DNA of 64,000 bases. It comes from Deltaproteobacteria bacterium. Its GTDB lineage: Bacteria; Myxococcota_A; Polyangia; Polyangiales; Polyangiaceae. The notes beneath the pieces are model-generated. The model saw only the letters and a list, made by a program, of their open reading frames with translations. It did no database searches and was not told the DNA's origin. Positions 8,741 to 17,256 of this stretch are shown in pieces. The translations under genes and the position numbers were made by a program. Position 1 is the stretch's first letter; each line of letters opens with the position of its first letter. The DNA is taken from assembly GCA_016218915.1 (NCBI GenBank), contig JACRCQ010000028.1:114905-178904 (forward strand), in the 5' to 3' direction.

Positions 8741-11110
8741 ATGGGAGCGCCCGTGACTTCCAAGACATTGCTCGTCCGAATCGCGTTCGCGATCGTGACC
8801 GCCTCGTTGCTGCTCAGCGAGATTGCGTTGACGCGCCTGTTCTCAGGCACGATTGGCTACTACTTCGCTTTCATGAGCATCAGCGTGGCGATGCTCGGCC
8901 TGGGCGCAGGCAGCCTGTACGTCACCTTGCGCGGCAAGGTGAAGCCGTCGGCGCACTCGCGAGCAGCCTTGGCATCGACCGGGCTGGCCCTGGCCGGCGT
9001 GGCCTCGACCCTGGCGTACCTGCGATTCTACCCTTCCATGGGATTGCAGGGGATGAGCGGCCAGCTCGCGTACGTGCTGCTGTTTGGCGCGCTGTTCTTC
9101 CCATTCCTGTTCGGTGGCGTGCTGATCTCGATCATCTTCGAGGCGCACAGGGGCGAGTTCGGGGTCATGTACGCGGTCGACCTCGCGGGCGCAGCGGTGG
9201 GGTGCGTGGTGGCCGTGCTCCTGCTCGATCACGTGCCGGCTCCCTCGGCCATGCTCCTGATCAGCGCACTCGCCGGGCTCGGCGCGCCGCTGTTCTACCT
9301 GTCGACGGGCGAGAAGCGCTCCGCGGCAGTTTCGGGTGTCGTCGCGGTGTGCTGCGCGTGCACGCCTCTAGTCCTGCGGGGCTCGGCCCTGCTCTCGCCG
9401 AACGTGATCCGCAACCAGGTGCTGCCTGTGCTGGTCACCGACAAGTGGAACGACTTCTCGCGCGTGATCGTCAAGAAGGGCCCCTTCTACACCTGGGGTC
9501 TGAGCCAGAGGTACCCGGAGGTCCGCGAGCCGCAGTTCGACCTTTTGATCGAAGGCGTCGCGGGCACGCAGATCCAGGACTTCCACGACCGAGACTTCCA
9601 TCGGCTCGACTTCCTCCGGTACGACATCGGCTCGCTGCCGCACCTGCTGCGTCCCACCGGCTCTGCGCTCACGCTGGGCGTGGGAGGCGGGCTCGACGTG
9701 CTCACGGCGCGCTACTTCAACAAGGCGCCGGTGGTAGGCGTGGAGGTCAACCCGCTGGTCGGATCCATCGTCAACAACGACTTCGGAGACTACTCGGGAC
9801 GCCCCTACTACCTGCCGGAAGTGCAGGTATTCTTCGAGAATGCCCGCACGTTCGTCAAGCGCGACAAGGCCCTGTACGACGTAGTGACGGTGACGTGGGT
9901 CGACTCCGGGGCAGCTACGGGCGCCGGCGCATTCGCGCTCACCGAGAACTACCTGTACACGGTCGATGCATTCCGGGACTACATGGCGCGGCTCAAGGAC
10001 GATGGCGTGCTGACGTTCATGCGGTCGCGCTACTCACCGGAGTCCGATGCGATCAAGGGGATCGGCATCGCGGTCGAGGCCATGACCGCGATCGGCATCC
10101 AGTCCCCGGAGCGGAACATCATCGTCACCTCGGTCAAGAGCCCGCACTTCGGCTGGCGGGAGCTGACCCACGTGATGCTCAAGAAGAAGCCGTTCACGCC
10201 CGAGGAGATCGCGATCGTCGACGAGGCCCGCGGGCGGCTGTGGTTCGCGGATCTGTACACGCCCGGGCGCACGAACGGGGATCCTCCGATCACGAATTTG
10301 ATCACCAACCGCGATCGCGAGCAGGTGTACGCGTCGTTCAACTTCGACATGGCTCCGACGACGGATGATCGGCCGTTCTACTTCTTCCTTCGGGAGTGGC
10401 GGGGGCATCCGGCGACGCGCGACGTGCTGACGCTGCGCCAGTCGATCATCACGATCTTCGTGCTGATCGCTGCGTTCCTGGTGGTGCCGCTGATCGTGGT
10501 CCTCAAGAGGGGAATCCGATCGCCCGCCGGCGTGGTCACCCCGTCGATCTACTTCGGCCTGCTCGGCCTCGGGTTCATGCTGGTCGAGATGAAGCTGCTG
10601 CAGCAGAGCGTGCTGGTGGTCGGCAACCCCACGCTGTCGCTGGCCGCTGTGCTCTCGTCGCTGCTGCTGTCCACCGGAGCCGGCGCATTGCTCAGCGAGA
10701 GGATTAAAAAGTCGAACGCGAGCCGGTCACGGGCCGGCCTGGTGTTCGGCGTGCTGATCGTGGCGCTGCTGGTCGCGATGGTGATCGCAGAGCCCCTGGC
10801 GAACTGGCTGACCGGCTTCCCGATCGCCGTGCGCACGGCCGGGCTGGTGCTTTCCATCGCTCCGCTCGGGCTGCTGCTCGGCTGTCCGTTGCCGCTCGGG
10901 ATGTCGACGCTGGGGGAGGACGAGCACGCAGGCGGGATGGTTGCCTGGTGCTGGGGCATCAACGGCTTGATGGGGGTCGCAGGCAGCGGTGTCGCAATCT
11001 ACCTGGCCATCCACTGGGGGCTGAAGATGGCCTTCCTCGCCGGAGTCGCCTGCTATCTGGTGGCAGCGTCGCTGTACCTTCTGCGCCTGTCACGGCCGCG
11101 TGCGGCCTGA
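8741..11110 (+). CDS. Membrane spermidine-synthase-like protein
   Basis: A 789-residue integral membrane protein. About six to seven hydrophobic helices occupy residues 8-230, then a soluble Rossmann methyltransferase-like domain of the spermidine/spermine synthase family, then a second hydrophobic block of about six helices from residue 570 to the end. The nucleotide-binding loop TLGVGGGLD is at residues 311-319, followed by the acidic VGVEVNP strand that contacts the aminopropyl or methyl donor. Such membrane-embedded relatives are common in environmental bacteria and their substrates are unknown; true polyamine synthesis is doubtful. ATG at 8741 is used, and GTG at 8753 with GGGAG upstream is an alternative. 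The frame continues upstream into the YfcF gene without support. Confidence 0.8.
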   Translation: MGAPVTSKTLLVRIAFAIVTASLLLSEIALTRLFSGTIGYYFAFMSISVAMLGLGAGSLYVTLRGKVKPSAHSRAALASTGLALAGVASTLAYLRFYPSMGLQGMSGQLAYVLLFGALFFPFLFGGVLISIIFEAHRGEFGVMYAVDLAGAAVGCVVAVLLLDHVPAPSAMLLISALAGLGAPLFYLSTGEKRSAAVSGVVAVCCACTPLVLRGSALLSPNVIRNQVLPVLVTDKWNDFSRVIVKKGPFYTWGLSQRYPEVREPQFDLLIEGVAGTQIQDFHDRDFHRLDFLRYDIGSLPHLLRPTGSALTLGVGGGLDVLTARYFNKAPVVGVEVNPLVGSIVNNDFGDYSGRPYYLPEVQVFFENARTFVKRDKALYDVVTVTWVDSGAATGAGAFALTENYLYTVDAFRDYMARLKDDGVLTFMRSRYSPESDAIKGIGIAVEAMTAIGIQSPERNIIVTSVKSPHFGWRELTHVMLKKKPFTPEEIAIVDEARGRLWFADLYTPGRTNGDPPITNLITNRDREQVYASFNFDMAPTTDDRPFYFFLREWRGHPATRDVLTLRQSIITIFVLIAAFLVVPLIVVLKRGIRSPAGVVTPSIYFGLLGLGFMLVEMKLLQQSVLVVGNPTLSLAAVLSSLLLSTGAGALLSERIKKSNASRSRAGLVFGVLIVALLVAMVIAEPLANWLTGFPIAVRTAGLVLSIAPLGLLLGCPLPLGMSTLGEDEHAGGMVAWCWGINGLMGVAGSGVAIYLAIHWGLKMAFLAGVACYLVAASLYLLRLSRPRAA

Positions 11111-11122
11111 CGATCGGGCAGC

Positions 11123-11344
11123 TCAGACCGCGTGTGCGTCGTTCGGATTCAGCCCGATCAGCTCGACCTGATCCTCGAGATCGATCTGGTGGATCGGAAT
11201 GAGCGCGGCTTTCTCGGGCGTGTTGACCTCGAGCATCATGTTCGGCGCTTCCTGCTGCAGCGTGAGCAGCATGCTGTAGTGCTTGGAGCAGTAGCGGAAG
11301 TGCTTGAGGTCGACGATGGTTCTTCGGGTGGTAAAAACGCGCAT
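11123..11344 (-). CDS. Small hypothetical protein
   Basis: A 73-residue soluble protein with no recognised domain. It opens MRVFTTRRTIVDLKHFRYC, contains two Cys-free hydrophobic strands and ends in an acidic segment (IDLEDQVELIGLNPNDA). I accept it as real because the ATG at 11344 has a well-placed AGGAG eight bases upstream and the composition is protein-like, unlike other frames in this stretch. It converges on the membrane spermidine-synthase-like gene with only 12 bases between the stop codons. No function can be offered. Confidence 0.6.
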   Translation of the reverse strand: MRVFTTRRTIVDLKHFRYCSKHYSMLLTLQQEAPNMMLEVNTPEKAALIPIHQIDLEDQVELIGLNPNDAHAV

Positions 11345-11806
11345 GGCTCATCTCCTGCGTGAATCGTTCATCCCTGTGACCCAGGAGTGATTGCCTCGCT
11401 CGACCCGCAGGTGACGCCAGCGGTCGGCTGGCGAGTCGGCTGTTGGCAGGTCGCCGAGGACTTCATGATGCCAGGGTAGCTAAGCTAGCGAGTTTCGTGC
11501 CAGGATCGGTGCCGCATCACTGGCCACGCGGTTCCACCGCACGCAGCGCTGCGCGTCCGGGACGCTTGTGCGTTCGGCATACGCTCATCGGCGTAGTTGA
11601 TGCCGCGCACGGCGGGCACAGGGAGCCGATGCTGCACTGCGCAGCGCGCTGTCGGACACGGGAACCATGATCGCTGTGTCGCGGCCTGCTCCCCGACGTC
11701 TATCACTCGCGCAGGGCGACTGCTAAATCGCACTGCACCTGTGCAATGCAGGTTTCAGATCTGTCGCGTTCCTGCCACGGCGCGAGGGTAGGAATGTGCG
11801 GAGGGT
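11345..11806 (-). other. Intergenic region, no gene recognised
   Basis: About 460 bases lie between the small hypothetical gene and the 3' end of the lipoprotein operon, both on the minus strand. Several frames are open but none has a ribosome-binding site or a recognisable product. A small palindrome TAGCTAAGCTAGC near 11477 is the only structure noted. The part nearest 11345 should contain the promoter for the 73-residue protein. Confidence 0.4.
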
Positions 11807-12769
11807 TCACCACGTTGCCCCATGGAGGGTGACGCGCATGCGCACGAGCGCCAGCGTGCCGTTCGTGGGCGATACCCGAACGGCTTGCACGGCTGCCCCG
11901 ACGATCGCGCAGGACCCGAGGTCCAGGTCCACCACGTGCACAGTCCAGTCCTGCGACATCGAGCCCGTGGTGCCGCAGTTGTTGAGCGGGTTGTAGACGT
12001 CGAAGCTGACCGACGAGCTCGTGGCCTTGCTGCGCCCTTCGAGCCGCACCGACATGGACGTGTAGCTGACCAGCTCTTCGAGGCCGATCATGAGCTGCAG
12101 CTCGCTGCTCGAGCCGATGGTGAGGCTCTTGCCGATGGGATCGGTTTCGACGTTCATGTTGTTCCAGCGGTCCCAGGCTTCTGGCCACGTCTTGGGAGGC
12201 TGGGCCCACTGCGCCGCGCCCCAGCCGGGCGTGGGTGAGAATTCCCAGGCCGGGGACTCGGGTGAGTACGCGCTGCTGTAGTCGATCTCCACCCAGACCT
12301 CGCCGCCACCGGCCTGGGCTTCCTCGGTCACCACGTCCTTCCCAGCGTCGATCCCCGCGTCCGTGGACACATCGCTCCCCACGTCCGTGGACACGTCGCT
12401 CCCCACATCCGTGGACACGTCGCTCCCCACGTCCGTGGAAGCGTCCGCGTCGACCTTCCCATCGCCGGTCGCGTCGCTGCCCCCTTCGCTGCCCGAATCG
12501 ATCGCAGCATCGGGGCTCGAATCCGTCACAGTGTCGGACTTGGAATCTGTCGTAGCGTCGAGCGTTCCATCGGGAAGCGCGTCGACGCCCCCGTCGGCTC
12601 CGCCGCCTCCTGCACTCGAACCAGCAGAGCCGTCGTGGCCCGCGCCGCCGGCTGCATCCGAATCGGCTCCGGATGCCCCGCCGTAGCCTGGGCCGCTGGC
12701 CGACTCGCCCGCTGCGCATCCGCTGAGCGCAGCGACGAAGACCACGACAGAGCAGGCGCGGAGGTTCAT
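11807..12769 (-). CDS. Lipoprotein with Asp/Ser-rich repeat linker
   Basis: A 320-residue predicted lipoprotein with a lipobox ending at Cys18. A long low-complexity linker (about residues 19-150) is rich in Gly, Ser, Ala and Asp and contains an octapeptide tandem repeat of the form STDVGSDV. The C-terminal half (about 155-320) looks like a beta-sandwich, with Trp-rich segments (PAWEFSPTPGWGAAQWAQPP) and alternating strands. It resembles a carbohydrate-binding-like jelly roll, but the family is not assigned. It is probably displayed on the outer membrane by the flexible linker. It is translated three bases after the upstream lipoprotein gene (stop at 12773), so the two form an operon. Confidence 0.75.
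   Translation of the reverse strand: MNLRACSVVVFVAALSGCAAGESASGPGYGGASGADSDAAGGAGHDGSAGSSAGGGGADGGVDALPDGTLDATTDSKSDTVTDSSPDAAIDSGSEGGSDATGDGKVDADASTDVGSDVSTDVGSDVSTDVGSDVSTDAGIDAGKDVVTEEAQAGGGEVWVEIDYSSAYSPESPAWEFSPTPGWGAAQWAQPPKTWPEAWDRWNNMNVETDPIGKSLTIGSSSELQLMIGLEELVSYTSMSVRLEGRSKATSSSVSFDVYNPLNNCGTTGSMSQDWTVHVVDLDLGSCAIVGAAVQAVRVSPTNGTLALVRMRVTLHGATW
12359..12440 (-). repeat. 24-base tandem repeat inside a lipoprotein gene
   Basis: About 3.4 near-identical copies of a 24-base unit (units at 12359-12382, 12383-12406 and 12407-12430, then a partial copy). It is in frame with the lipoprotein gene and encodes the octapeptide STDVGSDV. The copies differ at only one or two bases, which indicates recent expansion by slippage or unequal exchange. 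Confidence 0.85.
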
Positions 12770-12772
12770 CGT

Positions 12773-13912
12773 CTACATCACGTCGTTCTGGTGCTGGATC
12801 GCAATCTTGCAGGCGCCCCGGCGATCCGACAGATCGGTCTTCCAATCCGCAGCCCCGTACTTGCCGTCCACGCGGATCATGTGGAATACGCTCTTGGTGG
12901 GGCTGATCAGGTAGGTCGGGAGCGACTTGATCGAGCTCGCTACGCTGATCTGGGTGTTGGCGAGGTAGAGATTGGCGCCGACCATGTGGTAGATCGTGGT
13001 CGCGTCGTACGTTCCCGAGGCCTCGCAGCTCGACTTGACCGTGCCAGTGAGCTTGGGGTCGGTCTGGAAGTCCAGGTAGGCTTTGCCCTGGATCGTCGTG
13101 CCGGCCGAGGAGGGATCATCGGGATTGCACTTGACCTTCGAGGCCACGTCTTCCTTGGTCGTGCCACAGACGTTGAACGTCACGCCGACCTTCTGGTCTG
13201 CGTCGGAATCCGCGAGGGCGGTGCAGTCGGTGACGCAGGTGCTGACGCACTGGCCGTCGCGTCCGGAGGTGTCGTTGGCGCCGCAACCGGCATTGGTATC
13301 GACCCATTTGGGAAGGTCGTCGCCTCCCTTGGTGGCACCTGTGAGGAACATCAGCCGATCGGTCATCGAGAGCGTGGCGCCGGTCGCGGCAGCCGACAGC
13401 GTACCTGCGGCAGGAGCCATGGCGATGTCCGGCATCGAATCGACGAGCGTCTGCGGAGCGAGGATCGCGACGGTCACGAGGTTGTCGGCCTGGGGGTCGC
13501 AGGTCCCGACCAGGCCTGTGACCGCCGGGAGGGTGAGCGTGCAGTTGATGGGTTTGGCGGTGATCGAGGTGCCGGTCTGGGTGATGTCGAGCAGCAGGTA
13601 CATGGTGCTGCTCGCGGGCTGGTCCTCCGGGCACATCGTGATCGCGCCGCCTTCCTGCTTCTGCAGCGCGATGGAGTACTGAAGGAAGATCGCCCAGGTG
13701 CCGGTCATGTCGAGCTGCGCCGGCTCCTCGCACTTGAGCGTGGTTCCGCCGCCGGAGCCTCCCTGTCCCGCTGCGCCGGTGCCGCCAGTGCCACCTCCTG
13801 CGCCGCCTCCGCCCGAGGTCCCTCCTGCGTCACCCGACGAGCTGCAGGACAGAATCAAAGGGAATGCGACGGAAGCGCAGCACATGACAAAGGCGCGTCC
13901 AAGCAGGCTCAT
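12773..13912 (-). CDS. Lipoprotein of unknown function
   Basis: A 379-residue predicted lipoprotein with a lipobox ending at Cys23, then a Gly/Ser/Thr-rich linker to about residue 55. The mature domain has scattered Cys pairs (CEEP, CPED, CTLT, CDPQ, CGAND, CVSTCVTDC, CNPDD), which suggests disulphide bonds in the periplasm or at the cell surface. A segment near CPEDQPASSTMYLLLDITQ looks like repeated beta strands. No catalytic motif is recognised. It is the first gene of a two-gene operon with the following lipoprotein, with only a three-base gap. Confidence 0.75.
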   Translation of the reverse strand: MSLLGRAFVMCCASVAFPLILSCSSSGDAGGTSGGGGAGGGTGGTGAAGQGGSGGGTTLKCEEPAQLDMTGTWAIFLQYSIALQKQEGGAITMCPEDQPASSTMYLLLDITQTGTSITAKPINCTLTLPAVTGLVGTCDPQADNLVTVAILAPQTLVDSMPDIAMAPAAGTLSAAATGATLSMTDRLMFLTGATKGGDDLPKWVDTNAGCGANDTSGRDGQCVSTCVTDCTALADSDADQKVGVTFNVCGTTKEDVASKVKCNPDDPSSAGTTIQGKAYLDFQTDPKLTGTVKSSCEASGTYDATTIYHMVGANLYLANTQISVASSIKSLPTYLISPTKSVFHMIRVDGKYGAADWKTDLSDRRGACKIAIQHQNDVM

Positions 13913-14005
13913 CTCGACCTCCGGGGCTCAACAGGATGACCGCAAGAATCAGCACTTTTCTACATCGCTGCGCATGGACCGTCAATCCGCCCCCCAGGGA
14001 ATTGC

Positions 14006-14023
14006 ATTCTGCGTTTGCAGAAT
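14006..14023. promoter_or_regulatory. Inverted repeat between galE and a lipoprotein operon
   Basis: A perfect 7-base inverted repeat (ATTCTGC-GTTT-GCAGAAT), nested within an outer ATTGC...GCAAT pair. It lies about 95 bases upstream of the lipoprotein start at 13912 and 65 bases past the galE stop. It could be a transcription-factor operator or the stem of a terminator. No T-tract follows on the minus strand, so an operator is as likely. Confidence 0.4.
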
Positions 14024-14087
14024 GTCGAGCGGCAATGCGCCGGACCGACACTGCTGCGCAATCTACTTCGCAGTCCGCGGTCTGGTG

Positions 14088-15062
14088 TCATTCCCTTGCA
14101 AGGCGCGAGCGCAGCGCGTCCTCGATCATCTGATCGACCTCGGAGCGCTGCGGCTTCCAACCGAGCGCTTCGGCAGCGAGTGATGCACAGGCGACGAGTC
14201 GGGGAGGATCTCCTTGCCGGCGCGTGCCCTGCTGCACCGGGACCTGCCGGCCCGAGACGCGTTGCACGCTGTCGACGATCTCCCGGACGGAGATGCCTCG
14301 CCCCGTACCCAGATTCAGGGTCATCGATGGAGCCCCCTGCTCGAGTCTTCGGAGCGCTTGCAGGTGCGCGGTCGCCAGATCCTGGACATGGATGTAGTCG
14401 CGCACGCAGGTGCCGTCTTCCGTGGGCCAGTCTTCCCCGAAGATGGTCAACGCTCCCCGCCGGCCGATCGCTGCATCGATCGCCAGCGGGATCAGGTGCG
14501 TCTCCGGGTCGTGACGCTCGGCGAGCGTGCCGGATGGATGGGCGCCGGCGGCATTGAAGTATCGCAACGCCGCATGGCGCAACCCGTAGGCGCGCTCCCA
14601 ATCCTGCAGTGCCCTCTCGACCGCGAGCTTGGTCGCCCCGTAGGCGTTGATCGGATTGCGAGGGTGGTCCTCGGGGATCGGCACGGTCTGCGGCACGCCG
14701 TAGACCGCAGCGGTCGAGGACATCACCATGAGCTGCACGCCGCCGCGGGTGAGCTCCTCGAGCATGGCCAGGGTCTGCACGAGGTTGACGCCGTAGTAGA
14801 GGTCCGGAGCGCGTACCGACTCGCCGACCTGGATCAGCCCAGCAAAGTGCACCACGGCTGTGGGTTGGTACTCGCCGAGCAGTGCGCGCACGGCGCCGCG
14901 GTCTCCGACGTCGGCGCACACGAGCGGCACGTTGGGAGGGACGGCATCGCGATGGCCGGCGCTCAGGTTGTCGAGTACGACGGACTCGATCTGCTCATCG
15001 GCCAGCAGACGCACGAAGTGCGATCCGATGTACCCGGCGCCCCCGGTCACAAGGACTCTCAT
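14088..15062 (-). CDS. galE: UDP-glucose 4-epimerase
   Basis: A 324-residue short-chain dehydrogenase-type epimerase that interconverts UDP-galactose and UDP-glucose using bound NAD+. The N-terminal nucleotide-binding loop is TGGAGYIGSH, and the catalytic set is Ser116 and Tyr141-x3-Lys145 in NAYGATKLA. The RYFNAAGA and late FGEDWPTEDGTCVRDYIHV segments are those of GalE. Length is normal for the family (E. coli GalE has 338 residues). Start: the Met at 15062 opens directly on the Rossmann strand; the frame continues upstream but overlaps the divergent gene. It is divergent from the phosphodiesterase-like gene and lies at the edge of the sugar locus that also holds galactokinase and a UDP-sugar pyrophosphorylase. 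Confidence 0.92.
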   Translation of the reverse strand: MRVLVTGGAGYIGSHFVRLLADEQIESVVLDNLSAGHRDAVPPNVPLVCADVGDRGAVRALLGEYQPTAVVHFAGLIQVGESVRAPDLYYGVNLVQTLAMLEELTRGGVQLMVMSSTAAVYGVPQTVPIPEDHPRNPINAYGATKLAVERALQDWERAYGLRHAALRYFNAAGAHPSGTLAERHDPETHLIPLAIDAAIGRRGALTIFGEDWPTEDGTCVRDYIHVQDLATAHLQALRRLEQGAPSMTLNLGTGRGISVREIVDSVQRVSGRQVPVQQGTRRQGDPPRLVACASLAAEALGWKPQRSEVDQMIEDALRSRLARE

Positions 15063-15206
15063 GGCGGCGGTTCTAGCAGAATGCGCGCTGCCATGTCGTT
15101 GAATAGTGGCACCATTTACCTTGTTTTCACGTTGACCGCTCCGCTGCCAGAGGCCAGCCTGATGCGTGGAGCGTGCCTGCTTCACGGCACCTGCTCTTGA
15201 AACATC

Positions 15207-15701
15207 ATGGGTTCGCAAAAACCTCGGTTCATTCCCGCACCGCAATGCCGCATCGGTGTCGTTGCGGATACCCACGGCTGGATGCACCCCGAAGTGTCCG
15301 ATGCACTTCGCGGAGTCGACCTGATCGTCCACGTGGGTGACATCGGGGATCCTGGCATCCTCGAAGAGCTGCGTCGCATCGCTCCCGTCCAGGCGGTCCG
15401 CGGCAACATGGACAGCGAGCCCTGGGCGTGCACGCTTCCCGACGAGGTCGAGATCGAAGCGGGCACCGCGAGGATCCTGATGGTCCACGACGCGGACCGG
15501 GTGAAGCCCGAGCAGGTGGCGGCGCACGATGCTGTCATCGTGGGGCATTCCCATCTCGCCGCGCAGGAGAAGCGTTCCGGCAAGCTGTTCTTCAATCCGG
15601 GGACCGCCGGGCATGCGCGTCCGGGAAGGCCGGTGTCCGTCGGCTTGCTCCAGATCGACTGCGGCCGGATCGACGGAGAGATCGTCCTGCTCGAAGCGTA
15701 G
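15207..15701 (+). CDS. YfcE-type metallophosphodiesterase
   Basis: A 164-residue calcineurin-like metallophosphoesterase of the YfcE/MJ0936 family. All the metal-ligand motifs are present: DTHG near residue 22, GDI, GNMD, GHSH and NPGT. These small enzymes hydrolyse phosphodiester model substrates with Mn2+ or similar metals; the physiological substrate is usually unknown. It is soluble and cytoplasmic. It lies between divergent galE and the pyrophosphorylase gene, 81 bases upstream of the latter and in the same direction, so it may be read together with the sugar genes. A functional link with them is not shown by the sequence. Confidence 0.85.
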   Translation: MGSQKPRFIPAPQCRIGVVADTHGWMHPEVSDALRGVDLIVHVGDIGDPGILEELRRIAPVQAVRGNMDSEPWACTLPDEVEIEAGTARILMVHDADRVKPEQVAAHDAVIVGHSHLAAQEKRSGKLFFNPGTAGHARPGRPVSVGLLQIDCGRIDGEIVLLEA

Positions 15702-15782
15702 CGAGCGCCTGCGCTCCCAGCGACACGACCCCTTGGTGCCCTTCGGATTGTCCAGCTCGAAGGGGCTGGCTATAACGCGTCT

Positions 15783-17195
15783 GTGTCCGCCAAAGCCGAT
15801 CTGTCCACGCGCGCAGCGCTGATCCGCAATCGTCTGCTGGCGGCGAGCCAGCGCCACGTGATGGCGTTCTGGGACGAGCTCACGGTCGCGCAGCGCGCGA
15901 GGCTTCTCGCAGACCTCGAGTCGATCCCGCTCGACCAGCTGCCGGATCTGGTCGCCACGCACGTGGCAGCGGACGGCTCATTGCCGCTGCCTTCCGCCGA
16001 CCGGCTCGAGCCGGTCCAGCCGTCGGCTCTTGCGGGCAGGCAAGCCGCGGACGCTGGAGACGCGATGCTGGCGCGCGGCGAGGTTGCTGCGCTCACGCTC
16101 GCGGGGGGACAGGGAACGCGTCTCGGATTCGACGGTCCCAAGGGGGCGTATCCGATCGGACCGGTATCGGGGCACTCGTTCTTCCAGCTCTACGCCGCGA
16201 GCCTGCGTCGGGTGGGCAACCGATTCGGCAAGCCGGTGCCCTGGTACGTGATGACCAGCCGCTGCAACCACGCGGCGACCGTGGCGTACTTCGAGGCCAA
16301 TGCGCACTTCGGCCTGGATGCTTCGGACGTGTTCTTCTTCGAGCAGGGGCAGATGCCGTGCTTGACCCGAGAAGGGATGCTGGTGCTGGCGGATCGAGAC
16401 CGGCTGGCGCTGGCACCGGACGGGCACGGCGGGCTGATCGAGGCGTTGGGGCGATCGGGCGCGCTCGAATCCATGCACGATCGGGGAGTGTGCCGCGTGT
16501 CGTGCTTCCAGATCGACAATCCGCTGGTCCGGTGCATCGACCCTGTGTTCCTCGGGATGCATGCAGCGTCCGGAGCGCAGATGAGCGTCAAGGCGGTGCC
16601 CAAGGCGCATGACACGGAAGGGCTCGGAAATGTGTGCATGCACGGCGGAAGGCTGCGGGTGATCGAGTACTCCGACTTCCCGCCCGACCTGGCGTCGGCG
16701 CGCAACAGCGATGGCGCGCCTCGCTACCGCACCGGGAGCATCTCCATCTACGTGATTGAAGTCGCGTTCGTCGAGGCGTTGCTCGCTGGTGGTGACGGAC
16801 TTCCCTTCCACCGCGCCGTCAAGCGTCAGAGGCAGATCGACCCCTCGAATGGCAAGCCGTTCGAGGGCGAGGTGCTCAAGCTCGAGAAGTTCCTGTTCGA
16901 CGCGCTGACGCTGGCGGACCGCGCGCTGGTGGTGGAGACGCGTCGGGACGAGGAGTTCTCTCCGGTGAAGAATCTTTGCGGAGCGGACTCGCCTGCGAGC
17001 GCCAAGCGGGACATGAACGAGAGGGCGGCGAGGTGGCTCGAGGCAGCGGGGGCGAAGGTGCCGCGCGACGATCGCGGGGAGCCGGCGGCGACGCTGGAAA
17101 TATCGCCTTTGCTTGCGGACAGCGCGGACGCTCTCGCAGGCGTGGTGGACAGGGGAATGCGGATCGAGCCGGGCAGCTTTGTGTACTTGCGTTGA
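15783..17195 (+). CDS. UDP-sugar (UDPGP-family) pyrophosphorylase
   Basis: A 470-residue enzyme of the eukaryote-like UDPGP family, which makes UDP-sugars from UTP and sugar-1-phosphates. The nucleotide-binding signature LAGGQGTRLGFDGPKGAYPI is at about residues 103-122. The uridine and sugar contacts GNVCMHGGRLRVIEYSD and the segment LKLEKFLFDALTLAD follow UDP-N-acetylhexosamine pyrophosphorylase (UAP/AGX) topology. Whether it uses GlcNAc-1-P, Glc-1-P or Gal-1-P cannot be told from sequence alone. Start is GTG at 15783. Its position with galE and galactokinase and the absence of galT nearby suggest it could convert Gal-1-P to UDP-Gal. It is followed by the GH5 gene 61 bases later. Confidence 0.85.
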   Translation: MSAKADLSTRAALIRNRLLAASQRHVMAFWDELTVAQRARLLADLESIPLDQLPDLVATHVAADGSLPLPSADRLEPVQPSALAGRQAADAGDAMLARGEVAALTLAGGQGTRLGFDGPKGAYPIGPVSGHSFFQLYAASLRRVGNRFGKPVPWYVMTSRCNHAATVAYFEANAHFGLDASDVFFFEQGQMPCLTREGMLVLADRDRLALAPDGHGGLIEALGRSGALESMHDRGVCRVSCFQIDNPLVRCIDPVFLGMHAASGAQMSVKAVPKAHDTEGLGNVCMHGGRLRVIEYSDFPPDLASARNSDGAPRYRTGSISIYVIEVAFVEALLAGGDGLPFHRAVKRQRQIDPSNGKPFEGEVLKLEKFLFDALTLADRALVVETRRDEEFSPVKNLCGADSPASAKRDMNERAARWLEAAGAKVPRDDRGEPAATLEISPLLADSADALAGVVDRGMRIEPGSFVYLR

Positions 17196-17256
17196 GGCGC
17201 ATCGCGCGCCGTGTTTTGCCTTGACGCCCGCCGGCCTGCGCCGTTTCATTCGACGC

